Assembly (NCBI GenBank): GCA_902478945.1
Contig: CABSMX010000018.1
Span: forward strand, 1-25,939
Direction: 5' to 3'
Length of the DNA stretch: 25,939 nucleotides
Origin: an uncultured Collinsella sp.
GTDB taxonomy: Bacteria > Actinomycetota > Coriobacteriia > Coriobacteriales > Coriobacteriaceae
Shown here: positions 13,960 to 21,783 of the stretch, in pieces
Layout of the letters: each line of letters opens with the position of its first letter
How positions within the stretch are numbered: the stretch's first letter is position 1
Notes under the pieces: model-generated
What the model saw: only the letters and a program-made list of their open reading frames with translations
What the model was told of the DNA's origin: nothing
The model's database searches: none
Program-made: the position numbers and the translations under genes

Positions 13960-15204
13960 ATGGCAGCCCGCGTCTGCCTGGTCCACTATCACGAGGTTGG
14001 ACTAAAGGGCAAGAACCGCGCACATTTTGAGCATATCCTCATGGATAACATCAAGGCGGCCTTGGCCGCCTTTTCCGTGAATGCCGTGTCTCGAATTTCC
14101 GGTTATATCCTCGTGACCTTTAACGAGCATCAGGCCGACGAGGCGGCGCGCGTCATTCGCACCGTCCCCGGCGTTGCTCGCGTGTCCCTGGCATATCACA
14201 CGAACCGCGACCCGCAGGAGTACTGCGCCGCCGCCGTGAAGGCGCTGCGCGAGTTTGGTCCCTTTGAGTCGTTTAAGGTGCATGCCAAGCGCTCGAACAC
14301 CGACTACGAGCTCACCTCGATTGATATCAATCGTCAGGTGGGAGAGGTGTTGTGCGAGGCGTTTCCCGATAAAAAGGTCCAGATGCACGACCCCGACGCA
14401 ATGGTGCACGTGCTGGTGGTCCAGGGTAGCGTTTATGTGTACGCGCGCTCCGAGCGCGGCGTGGGCGGTCTGCCGGTGGGATCTGCCGGCAAGGTCGTGA
14501 CGCTACTGTCGTCGGGTATCGATTCTCCGGTAGCGACCTGGATGCTCGCGCGTCGCGGCGCGGTGTGCGTGCCGGTACATTTCTCCGGTCGTCCGCAGAC
14601 GCCCGACACGAGCGAGTATTTGGTGCAGGACATCATCCGTGCGCTTGAGCCGGGTGTCCAGATCGGCCGCCTGTACGTGGTGCCGTTTGGCGATTGTCAG
14701 CGTGAGATCTCGGTGACCTGCCCCAGCAACCTGCGCGTGATCATGTACCGTCGCATTATGTATTCGGTTGCCGAGCGCATTGCGCATATCGAGGGCGCCA
14801 AGGCTATTGTGACCGGTGAATCGCTCGGTCAGGTTGCTTCCCAGACGCTCGAGAACATCATGGCCGTCAACGAGGCCGTCAAGATCCCCGTGTTCCGCCC
14901 GCTGATTGGTTCGGACAAGCAGGAGATCATCGCGCGTGCCGAGGAAATCGGTACCTTCGATATCTCGACCGAAGCTGCTCCCGATTGCTGCACGCTCTTT
15001 ATGCCGCGCCGCCCCGAGACGCACGCCAAACTCGATGCCGTGCATGAGGCGTGGGAGCTGTTCGATCACGAGGAGATGATTGAGCGCTTGCTCAAGCAGA
15101 CCGAGTATATCGACTTCGAGAGCAACACGTATAAGGCCCCTAAGACCTTAAAACGCAAACATTCCGAGCTCGCTCCACGTGAGATTTACCAAGATCACGA
15201 ATAA
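13960..15204 (+). CDS. thiI: tRNA 4-thiouridine synthase ThiI
   Basis: A 414-residue tRNA sulfurtransferase forming 4-thiouridine at position 8 of tRNAs and, in some species, supplying sulfur for thiazole synthesis. The N-terminal ferredoxin-like and THUMP domains span about 1-165. The adenylating PP-loop is LLSSGIDSPVATW (182-194), where the usual SGG is SSG. The block PDCCTLFMPRRPETHA (about 346-361) carries the conserved cysteine. There is no C-terminal rhodanese domain, so it is the short Bacillus-like form that needs a partner cysteine desulfurase (none seen here). The ATG at 13960 follows the rpoZ stop codon directly. A strong terminator closes the mihF-gmk-rpoZ-thiI group. Confidence 0.94.
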   Translation: MAARVCLVHYHEVGLKGKNRAHFEHILMDNIKAALAAFSVNAVSRISGYILVTFNEHQADEAARVIRTVPGVARVSLAYHTNRDPQEYCAAAVKALREFGPFESFKVHAKRSNTDYELTSIDINRQVGEVLCEAFPDKKVQMHDPDAMVHVLVVQGSVYVYARSERGVGGLPVGSAGKVVTLLSSGIDSPVATWMLARRGAVCVPVHFSGRPQTPDTSEYLVQDIIRALEPGVQIGRLYVVPFGDCQREISVTCPSNLRVIMYRRIMYSVAERIAHIEGAKAIVTGESLGQVASQTLENIMAVNEAVKIPVFRPLIGSDKQEIIARAEEIGTFDISTEAAPDCCTLFMPRRPETHAKLDAVHEAWELFDHEEMIERLLKQTEYIDFESNTYKAPKTLKRKHSELAPREIYQDHE

Positions 15205-15214
15205 TGTTGTGTAT

Positions 15215-15248
15215 AGACCGGCGGTGATTTTGCATCGTCGGTCTTTTT
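15215..15248 (+). terminator. Rho-independent terminator after thiI
   Basis: AGACCGGCGGTG (15215-15226) pairs over 12 bases, with G-U pairs, with CATCGTCGGTCT (15233-15244) around a 6-base loop. Five Ts follow (15244-15248). Confidence 0.88.
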
Positions 15249-15319
15249 CTATCTGGGCATTAGGCGATAAACGGTTCATTTGTCGACGTGTGCCTGAATA
15301 AATGGACACTTTTCCGCAA

Positions 15320-15354
15320 GGTTTTGGTCAGCTTTTGGTTTGACCGCGAAAACC
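15320..15354 (+). repeat. Inverted repeat upstream of comEA
   Basis: GGTTTTGGTCA (15320-15330) faces TGACC-GCG-AAAACC (15341-15354): a GGTCA/TGACC inner stem and a GGTTTT/AAAACC outer stem with a 3-base bulge. It lies about 65 bases before the comEA start, in a 214-base gap with no clear promoter match. It may be an operator or a leader hairpin. Confidence 0.5.
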
Positions 15355-15418
15355 GGTGTGGGCGTGCGGAGGCTGCGGCGTTCGTTTCCTGACACGATGG
15401 TGTTGGGAGGTGTTTGCT

Positions 15419-16129
15419 ATGGCGCAGCGCGAGCAACACGAACGGGTTAAACGGATGGACCGCTGGGCAGAAAAGCTGCTCGGCCATAAGGCGATGGTCG
15501 TGGCGATCCTGGTTGTCATTGCCGCCGCGAGCGGCTTGGCGATGGCAGGTTTTGGTGGTCACTCCAGCGACGTATCGTTTGAGCGTAGTGATGAGGCGAG
15601 CGCCTCGGATGTGCGCGGGGCCGGGGATGCCTCTCCTGACGATGCCGATGAGCCGTCTGCCAAGAGCTCCTCTGCTGCCGAGGTGTACGTCGATGTTGAT
15701 GGCGCCGTTGTGAAGCCTGGCGTGTACCGGCTTAAAGATGGGGCACGGGTGTCCCAGGCGATTGATGCCGCCGGAGGGCTTACGGCCGAGGCGGATGTGA
15801 CGGTTCTTAACCGTGCGTCCAAGATCACCGATGGTCAAAAGATCTATGTGCCGACGGTAGGGGAGCAACAAACGGCTGCGGCCGTCGGCGCCGCCGAAAG
15901 CAGTGCTTCCACGACCCCTGGTACAGGGTCTTCGTCGGGACTTGTGAATATCAATACGGCAAGTGCGGCGGAGCTGCAGACGCTTTCGGGCATCGGGCCT
16001 TCTATGGCCCAGTCAATTATCGACGAACGGACGCAAAACGGGGCCTTTGCCTCGGTCGATGACCTTATGCGCGTATCGGGGATCGGTGAGAAGAAACTCG
16101 CCAAAATTAAAGATTGCATCTGCGTATGA
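15419..16129 (+). CDS. comEA: Competence protein ComEA (DNA receptor)
   Basis: A 236-residue membrane-anchored DNA-binding protein that captures double-stranded DNA outside the cytoplasmic membrane for uptake. The order is: a cytoplasmic N-terminus rich in charged residues (1-24), one membrane segment (about 26-46, MVVAILVVIAAASGLAMAGF), a low-complexity acidic/serine linker (about 50-86), an SLBB domain (VYVDVDGAVVKPGVYRL onward, about 89-146), a second Ser/Thr/Gly-rich linker, and a C-terminal double helix-hairpin-helix (VNINTASAAELQTLSGIG, then VDDLMRVSGIGEKKLAKI). The ATG at 15419 is set by GGGAGG. The stop codon overlaps the comEC start. Confidence 0.95.
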   Translation: MAQREQHERVKRMDRWAEKLLGHKAMVVAILVVIAAASGLAMAGFGGHSSDVSFERSDEASASDVRGAGDASPDDADEPSAKSSSAAEVYVDVDGAVVKPGVYRLKDGARVSQAIDAAGGLTAEADVTVLNRASKITDGQKIYVPTVGEQQTAAAVGAAESSASTTPGTGSSSGLVNINTASAAELQTLSGIGPSMAQSIIDERTQNGAFASVDDLMRVSGIGEKKLAKIKDCICV

Positions 16130-18429
16130 GTGCGACCGAGCGCGAGCATGTGATGCCACCGCGCCCATTGATGCCGTGGACGATAGCCCTTTGTGCCGGC
16201 TTGTGTGCGAGCTGTGGGTTAGTGCTTAACATGGCGGCCGATGCGCTGCTGGGAGAGCGGGCGGCGCCCGTCACATTGCTTATGGCCATTCCCGTTGCGG
16301 CAGCAGGGTGCATCGTATTGGCTCGGTCCTGCATGCGCCTTGTGCGGTGGAGGCGATGGCTGTATGCCGCGGCCCTCGGCCTCGTGGCGGGAGCGGTAGT
16401 GTCCGCGGGTTGGGCGATAGGGGCGCTGCGCGCTTCGAGGGCGTTGGATAATCGGGCTGCGAGCAGTCTCGAGTTTGTTGTGTGTGGCGACCCGTCCATC
16501 AATGACGGTGCGTACTCCTATACCTGTGATGCGTATGCGGGCGAAAAGCGTTTGGGTCAGGTACGGCTGTCGTGTGATCGTGAGCTTGGCGCCGGTTCGC
16601 ATGTACGTGCTATCGGTCGAATTTCGCGCTTTGAGAATGATGCGTATGGGCGCTCACGCGTGCTTCGGGGCGAGCTTCGAAAGGTTAAAGTCGTCCGGTT
16701 GGTATCGATCGACGAGGGCCCTCCAGGCCCGTTGTCTTGGCTTCGAAGCGAGCTCCTTGCCGTTATCGCGCCCGCGACCGATCCAGCGCGCTCGCTCATT
16801 GCCGGCGTTGTCTGTGGACGCTCGTCCGAGCTGCGCGCCCAGCCGGCGGGCGATTGGTTTTCGGTAACGGGCACCGCACATCTCATCGCCGTCTCGGGCA
16901 GCCATCTTGCCATCGTGGGGTTTGTGATTGAGAGCGCCCTGCAAAAGACACGCCTCTCTCGTGGGCTGCAGCGGGGACTGTTGGTGCTGGCCCTTGCTGC
17001 CTATGCCGTCTTTACGGGCGCCTCGCCCTCGGCCGTGCGCGCGTGCTGTATGGTGGCGGCGACGCTTGTCGCCAACGGCGCCGGACGTCGTCGGCATGGC
17101 CTCTCGGCTCTGTTTGTCACCATGGCAATCTTTGTGTTGCTGCGCCCGACGGTATTGTTCGAGATGGGTTTTCAACTATCGTGCGCCAGTGTTTTTGCCA
17201 TCCTTTGTTTTTGCCCCTACGCTACCTACGCCTTGTGCGAGCTGAGCGTGCCATCGGGGGTTGCCGGTATTTTGTCCGTCACGATGTGCTCACAACTCGC
17301 GACACTTCCTGTAACCATTCCCGCATTCGGGACGTTTTCACTCATTGCCCCGCTTGCAAATGCCGTGATCGGTCCGGTGATAAGCGTACTGCTTGCTATA
17401 TCGGTTGTGCTGGTGCCCTGCTCGCTTGTGCCGCTGTTGCGTCACGGGGCGCTCGTGGGGCCCATGATTGTCGCTCGCTGCGCCCTGTTCTTTGAGCAGC
17501 TCTTTGCTGCCGTTCCGGGCGCATCCGTAAGCGTGCCGCCCGATGCGCCCTTGGTATACGTGGTGCCGTTTGCGCTGGCGGTCCTCTTGGTCTGGTGGCC
17601 ACGTCCCCGCGCGCGGCCCATGGCAGTGGGGCTGCTGTGTTTGATGCTTGCGGCGGCTGTTCCGTATGTCTATTGGGATCGATGTGCGCCGCCTTCGGTA
17701 ACAGTCCTCGATGTCGGCCAAGCCGATGCGATTCTGGTTCGTCAGGGTAGCGCCGTGGCGCTTGTCGACTGTGGGCTCGATGAGCGCGTGGTGTCGGCGT
17801 TGGTTCGCAATAACGTTCACCATATCGATGCCGTCTTCGTGACGCATTGGGATGAAGATCATTGGGGTGGTCTTCCCGACGTACTCGATCAGTTTTCGGT
17901 TGGAACCATTGCGGTCGCGGCCGATGCACTGGACGGCGCGCCTGTTGAGGTCCTGAATCGCCCCGGCGTAACGTATCGGCAGGTAGCCCGCGGAGACGCG
18001 GTCGATATCGGCGCATTTCGGGCTCGTGTGATGTGGCCGTTTGACACGGTGGATGGTGAGGGCAATGAGGACTCGCTTGTCTTGCTGCTCTCCTATGCTC
18101 AGGAAGGTAAGAGCCTGCGTATGCTCCTCACTGGTGATGCCGAGCTCGATCAGGAGCGCGAGTTTGTACAGGAGGTGGGCGATATCGATGTGCTCAAGCT
18201 GGGGCATCACGGCTCAAAAGTTTCCGTCGACACAGACCTGCTGGAAACGCTTAAGCCCGAGCTCTCTATCGCGAGTGCGGGCGAGGGCAACCGCTACGGC
18301 CATCCATCCGATGCCTGCATCGATGCCGTTCGCGATGCGGGCGGCGCGTTCGCATGCACCATCGAACAAGGAGACATCACCGTCTCGCCGACCGTAACCG
18401 GATTTGCCATGCGATGCCAGCGACCGTGA
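16126..18429 (+). CDS. comEC: ComEC/Rec2 DNA-uptake channel
   Basis: A 767-residue polytopic protein forming the channel through which single-stranded DNA enters the cytoplasm. The N-terminal hydrophobic segments (about 10-120) and a beta-rich extracytoplasmic part (about 120-225) precede the competence membrane domain with its signature HLIAVSGSHLAIVGF. The C-terminal metallo-beta-lactamase-like domain begins at VLDVGQADAILVRQG and carries HWDEDH (574-579), LTGDAE and KLGHHGSK, so its metal site appears intact, consistent with a role in strand degradation. The ATG at 16126 overlaps the comEA stop codon (ATGA). The next candidate is GTG at 16150. The slightly longer in-frame start at 16114 lies inside comEA and is less likely. 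Confidence 0.95.
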   Translation: MSATEREHVMPPRPLMPWTIALCAGLCASCGLVLNMAADALLGERAAPVTLLMAIPVAAAGCIVLARSCMRLVRWRRWLYAAALGLVAGAVVSAGWAIGALRASRALDNRAASSLEFVVCGDPSINDGAYSYTCDAYAGEKRLGQVRLSCDRELGAGSHVRAIGRISRFENDAYGRSRVLRGELRKVKVVRLVSIDEGPPGPLSWLRSELLAVIAPATDPARSLIAGVVCGRSSELRAQPAGDWFSVTGTAHLIAVSGSHLAIVGFVIESALQKTRLSRGLQRGLLVLALAAYAVFTGASPSAVRACCMVAATLVANGAGRRRHGLSALFVTMAIFVLLRPTVLFEMGFQLSCASVFAILCFCPYATYALCELSVPSGVAGILSVTMCSQLATLPVTIPAFGTFSLIAPLANAVIGPVISVLLAISVVLVPCSLVPLLRHGALVGPMIVARCALFFEQLFAAVPGASVSVPPDAPLVYVVPFALAVLLVWWPRPRARPMAVGLLCLMLAAAVPYVYWDRCAPPSVTVLDVGQADAILVRQGSAVALVDCGLDERVVSALVRNNVHHIDAVFVTHWDEDHWGGLPDVLDQFSVGTIAVAADALDGAPVEVLNRPGVTYRQVARGDAVDIGAFRARVMWPFDTVDGEGNEDSLVLLLSYAQEGKSLRMLLTGDAELDQEREFVQEVGDIDVLKLGHHGSKVSVDTDLLETLKPELSIASAGEGNRYGHPSDACIDAVRDAGGAFACTIEQGDITVSPTVTGFAMRCQRP

Positions 18430-18437
18430 TGCTGCCG

Positions 18438-18467
18438 TTGGCGCGGGATAAGCCCGTGGGCTAGAAT
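18438..18467 (+). promoter_or_regulatory. Candidate holA promoter
   Basis: TTGGCG (18438-18443) and TAGAAT (18462-18467) are separated by 18 bases. This is a plausible sigma-70-type promoter, starting transcription about 35 bases before the holA ATG. Confidence 0.55.
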
Positions 18468-18507
18468 GGCACGGTACGAACACGAGAGCCTGCGGGAGGG
18501 GAGCGCG

Positions 18508-19470
18508 ATGTCCGAAACCGGTCTGCTGCCGGCATATCTGATTGTCGGTACCGACGGAGTCAAACGCGACCACGCCGTCTCGCGTATGAAGGCGCGTCTG
18601 GAAAAGACGGGCATGGTCGAGTTCAACCTCGACGAGCGCGATATGACCAAAGACCCCGATATCGAGTCGATTATCGGATCGCTCAACACCTTTCCCATGG
18701 GCAGCGAGTTTCGCCTGGTAATCCTTGACGGCTGCTCAAAACTCGCCAAAGCGATTTCCGAGCCGCTTGTCGAGTATCTGGCGAGTCCCAGCCCCACGAC
18801 GGTTTGCCTCATAATCGCCGATTCGCTTGCCAAGAACACGCGCCTGTACAAGGCAATCGCCAAGATTGACAAGAAGGCCGTGATCGACTGTTCGGGCACC
18901 AAGCGCTGGGAGCTCCCGCGCCGCGTGCAGCAGATGGCGACGCAGCACGGAAAGTCCATTTCGACGGCGGCTGCCGAGGAGCTCGTTTCCCGCTCGGGCG
19001 AGAACACTCGCATGCTCGATAACGACTTGGCAAAGCTCGCCCAGATGGTCGAGGCACCCCAGATTGAACTTGCCGACGTGGAGCGTTGGATCGTGCGTAC
19101 GGCCGAAGTCCAGCCCTGGGACTTTCTCAATGCGGTCTCGGCCCGTGACATGCGCCGCTCGCTTGAGCTCTTCAATCTACTGCCCGCCAAGAGCTACGTG
19201 TGGACTTACACATTGCTGTGCGGGCGCATTCGCGAGCTTATCGTTGCCAAGGCGCTCGATGCGCGTGGGCAGGGTCGTGAGCTTGCCGCGACGCTTAAGC
19301 TTCAGGCCTGGCAGGTCAAAAATCACCTTACCTGGGCACGCCGCTTTTCGATGGCGGAGCTTGTCGCTGCGCTCGAGGGTGCCGTCGATGTGGAGCTCGC
19401 GCTCAAGGGTTCGGCTGATTCCCAGACCGCGCTTTTGCTCTGGATTACGAACATCTTGAGAAAATCGTGA
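18508..19470 (+). CDS. holA: DNA polymerase III delta subunit
   Basis: A 320-residue clamp-loader subunit that opens the beta sliding clamp. The N-terminal part (AYLIVGTDGVKRDHAVSRM... to VILDGCSKL) is the first AAA-like domain, without a P-loop as usual for delta. The C-terminal region WDFLNAVSARDMRRSLELFNLL then LLCGRIRELIVAKAL and HLTWARRFSMAELVAAL is the collar domain. The ATG at 18508 is set by GGGAGGGGAG; the frame upstream of it has no support. The order comEA-comEC-holA-rpsT-lepA is common in Gram-positive and actinobacterial genomes. Confidence 0.93.
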   Translation: MSETGLLPAYLIVGTDGVKRDHAVSRMKARLEKTGMVEFNLDERDMTKDPDIESIIGSLNTFPMGSEFRLVILDGCSKLAKAISEPLVEYLASPSPTTVCLIIADSLAKNTRLYKAIAKIDKKAVIDCSGTKRWELPRRVQQMATQHGKSISTAAAEELVSRSGENTRMLDNDLAKLAQMVEAPQIELADVERWIVRTAEVQPWDFLNAVSARDMRRSLELFNLLPAKSYVWTYTLLCGRIRELIVAKALDARGQGRELAATLKLQAWQVKNHLTWARRFSMAELVAALEGAVDVELALKGSADSQTALLLWITNILRKS

Positions 19471-19519
19471 TGATACCTGCCTATTTGACAAATTCGTTCT
19501 ATCCCTTTGAGGGGGAGCG

Positions 19520-19528
19520 TGCTATAGT
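19520..19528 (+). promoter_or_regulatory. rpsT promoter, extended -10
   Basis: TGC-TATAGT (19520-19528) matches the rpmB promoter element exactly. A TTGACA at 19485-19490 is too far upstream (32 bases) to be its -35. Transcription would start at about 19535, at the foot of the leader hairpin. Confidence 0.65.
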
Positions 19529-19533
19529 AGGCG

Positions 19534-19581
19534 CTTGCATGACCTCACCGTGTCTCAGAGGTGTCATACATTTTTTGCAAG
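19534..19581 (+). promoter_or_regulatory. rpsT leader with terminator-like hairpin
   Basis: ATGACCTC (19539-19546) pairs, with a bulge, with GAGGTGTCAT (19558-19567). Six Ts follow (19571-19576), still upstream of the GTG at 19604. An enclosing pair CTTGCA/TGCAAG (19534-19539, 19576-19581) competes with the end of that structure. This looks like an attenuator or an S20-binding autoregulatory leader. S20 autoregulation is known in other bacteria but through different RNA, so the mechanism here is inferred. Confidence 0.55.
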
Positions 19582-19603
19582 GAACTCGAAAGGAACTCCA
19601 GAA

Positions 19604-19870
19604 GTGGCAAACATCAAGTCTCAGAAGAAGCGTATCCGCACCAATGAGGCAGCTCGCATGCGTAACAAGGCTGTCAAGTCCGAGCTCAAGACGCTGACCA
19701 AGCACGTCCAGTCCGCCGTCGCCGAGGGCGACGCCGAGAAGGCCCAGGCTGCCCTCAAGACCGTTACCAAGCGTCTCGACATGGCTGCCGCCAAGCATGT
19801 TATCCACAAGAACCAGGCTTCCAACCGCAAGTCCGGTCTTGCCAAGCTCGTGAACAGCATCAACGCCTAA
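19604..19870 (+). CDS. rpsT: 30S ribosomal protein S20
   Basis: An 88-residue, very basic helical protein that binds 16S rRNA early in 30S assembly. The sequence starts VANIKSQKKRIRTNEAARMRN and ends AKLVNSINA, full-length for the family. The GTG at 19604 is chosen because AAAGGAACTC precedes it and the family begins M-A-N-I-K-S; the longer upstream frame runs through the leader. It is followed by a strong terminator. Confidence 0.97.
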   Translation: MANIKSQKKRIRTNEAARMRNKAVKSELKTLTKHVQSAVAEGDAEKAQAALKTVTKRLDMAAAKHVIHKNQASNRKSGLAKLVNSINA

Positions 19871-19908
19871 GTTGTAAATTTCACACCACACAGATTACGC
19901 GCATAAAA

Positions 19909-19941
19909 GGAGCCTGTTTTATGGAACAGGCTCCATTTTTT
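19909..19941 (+). terminator. Rho-independent terminator of rpsT
   Basis: The perfect 10-bp stem GGAGCCTGTT (19909-19918) with AACAGGCTCC (19925-19934) is followed by six Ts (19936-19941). It ends 26 bases before the lepA start, so lepA must have its own promoter in those few bases. Confidence 0.92.
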
Positions 19942-19944
19942 GTA

Positions 19945-19966
19945 CCGCTCGGGTAAGATAGTCCGC
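19945..19966 (+). promoter_or_regulatory. lepA promoter, probably producing a leaderless mRNA
   Basis: CCGCTCGGGTA (19945-19955) runs into the -10 candidate TAAGAT (19954-19959), with only 7 bases before the lepA ATG. Transcription would begin at or next to the start codon. The same 11-mer CCGCTCGGGTA occurs at 24064-24074 before the DnaJ-like gene. Confidence 0.55.
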
Positions 19967-21778
19967 ATGAATACTTCAATTGACATTTCCCACATCCGCA
20001 ACTTCTCGATCGTTGCGCACATCGACCATGGCAAGTCCACGATCAGTGACCGCATCCTCGAGCTCACCCATACCGTCGACGAGCGCGACATGGAGTCGCA
20101 GCTGCTCGACACCATGGATATCGAGCGCGAGCGCGGCATCACGATCAAGTCCAATGCCGTTCGCGTTTCCTATGACGCCGACGATGGTGAGACGTATCAG
20201 TTCAACCTGATCGATACGCCGGGCCACGTGGACTTTACCTATGAGGTCTCGCGTTCGCTGGCCGCCTGTGAGGGCGCGGTGCTCGTCGTCGACGCCACGC
20301 AGGGCGTCGAGGCGCAGACCGTCTCCAACGCGACGCTCGCCATGAACGCCAATCTGGATATCGTGCCCGCCATCAATAAGATCGACCTGCCCTCGGCGCA
20401 CCCCGACGAGGTCAAGACCGAGATCGAGGACGACCTGGCGATTCCCGCCGACGATGCCGTATGCGTATCGGGCAAAACTGGCGAGGGTATCCACGACCTG
20501 CTTGAGTCCATCGTCTTTTTGATTTCACCGCCCAAGGGCGATGCGACGGCGCCGCTCAAGGCGCTCATCCTGGACTCGTATTTTGATGAGTACCGCGGCG
20601 TCGTTGCCACGGTCCGTGTCTTTGACGGCTCCATCAAGAAGGGCGATACCCTGCTTATGATGCAGGCCAAGGGTGACTTTTTGGTCGATGGCGTGGGCGT
20701 CAAGCGTCCCGCCGAGACCCCGGTCGATGCTCTTACGGTCGGCGAGGTGGGCTACGTGGTCACGGGCCTGAAGGACCCCGAGGCCGTTCACGTGGGCGAC
20801 ACCCTTACCTGGGCGTCGAATCCCTGCCCCGAGCCGCTTCCGGGCTACCGCGAGGCCAAGCCCATGGTCTATACGGGCCTGTTTCCGATCGACAACAAGG
20901 ATTACGAGAACCTGCGCGACGCTCTCGATAAGCTGCACGTCAACGACCCGTCGTTGGTGTGGGAGCCCGAGACCTCGGTGGCGCTCGGCTTTGGCTTCCG
21001 CGTGGGCTTCTTAGGCCTGCTGCATATGGAAGTCGTCAAGGAGCGCCTGGAGCGCGAGTTCAACCTTGACCTCATTGCTACGAGCCCTTCGGTGGACTAT
21101 CACGTCTATAAGACCGACGGCGAGATGATTGATGTTCGCAGCCCGCAGGATCTGCCCGAGGCTACGCGCATCGAGCGCATTGAGGAGCCTTACCTCAAGG
21201 CCAAAATTATCTGCCCGCCCGAGTATACGGGTGCCGTCATGCAGCTCGCTATCGAGCACCGCGGCATTACAACTGACATGATCCATCTCACGAGCAAATC
21301 GGTCGAGATGCGCTTTGACATGCCGCTCGCCGAGCTCATCCTGGACTTCTTTGACCAGCTCAAGAGCCGCACCAAGGGCTATGCCTCGCTCGACTATGAG
21401 TTCAACGAGTATCGTCCCTCCGAGCTCGTCAAGCTCGATATCCTGCTTTCGGGTGATGAGGTGGACGCGCTTTCGTTTATCGTGCACAAGGACAAGGCCT
21501 ATGGCCTGGCCCGCGGGCTGTGCGACAAACTCAAGGAAATCATTCCGCGCCAGCTGTTCGAGGTGCCCATCCAGGGCGCTATCGGCAACAAGATTATCGC
21601 CCGTTCCACCGTCAAAGCGCGTCGCAAGGACGTTCTTGCTAAGTGCTACGGCGGCGATATCTCGCGTAAGCGCAAGCTGCTCGAGAAGCAGAAAGAGGGC
21701 AAGAAGCGCATGAAGGCCATCGGTTCGGTCGAGGTCCCGCAGGAGGCCTTTATGGCGATCCTCAAGGTGGACGAGTAG
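19967..21778 (+). CDS. lepA: Elongation factor 4 (LepA)
   Basis: A 603-residue ribosome-associated translational GTPase, implicated in back-translocation and ribosome biogenesis. The G motifs are AHIDHGKST (17-25), ERGITIKS, DTPGHVDF and NKIDLP. They are followed by domain 2, the EF-G-like domains 3 and 5, and the LepA-specific C-terminal domain ending in SRKRKLLEKQKEGKKRMK, with full family length. The ATG at 19967 is the only start fitting the family. No Shine-Dalgarno sequence precedes it, and the -10 element 7 bases upstream suggests leaderless translation. The upstream in-frame TTG at 19940 lies within the rpsT terminator. dusB and hemW follow closely, probably as one operon. Confidence 0.97.
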   Translation: MNTSIDISHIRNFSIVAHIDHGKSTISDRILELTHTVDERDMESQLLDTMDIERERGITIKSNAVRVSYDADDGETYQFNLIDTPGHVDFTYEVSRSLAACEGAVLVVDATQGVEAQTVSNATLAMNANLDIVPAINKIDLPSAHPDEVKTEIEDDLAIPADDAVCVSGKTGEGIHDLLESIVFLISPPKGDATAPLKALILDSYFDEYRGVVATVRVFDGSIKKGDTLLMMQAKGDFLVDGVGVKRPAETPVDALTVGEVGYVVTGLKDPEAVHVGDTLTWASNPCPEPLPGYREAKPMVYTGLFPIDNKDYENLRDALDKLHVNDPSLVWEPETSVALGFGFRVGFLGLLHMEVVKERLEREFNLDLIATSPSVDYHVYKTDGEMIDVRSPQDLPEATRIERIEEPYLKAKIICPPEYTGAVMQLAIEHRGITTDMIHLTSKSVEMRFDMPLAELILDFFDQLKSRTKGYASLDYEFNEYRPSELVKLDILLSGDEVDALSFIVHKDKAYGLARGLCDKLKEIIPRQLFEVPIQGAIGNKIIARSTVKARRKDVLAKCYGGDISRKRKLLEKQKEGKKRMKAIGSVEVPQEAFMAILKVDE

Positions 21779-21783
21779 GTTCC

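Noticed and set aside
19485..19490. A perfect TTGACA as the -35 of rpsT.
   Set aside because: It is 32 bases from TATAGT, too far for a sigma-70 promoter, and no -10 is found at the correct distance from it.
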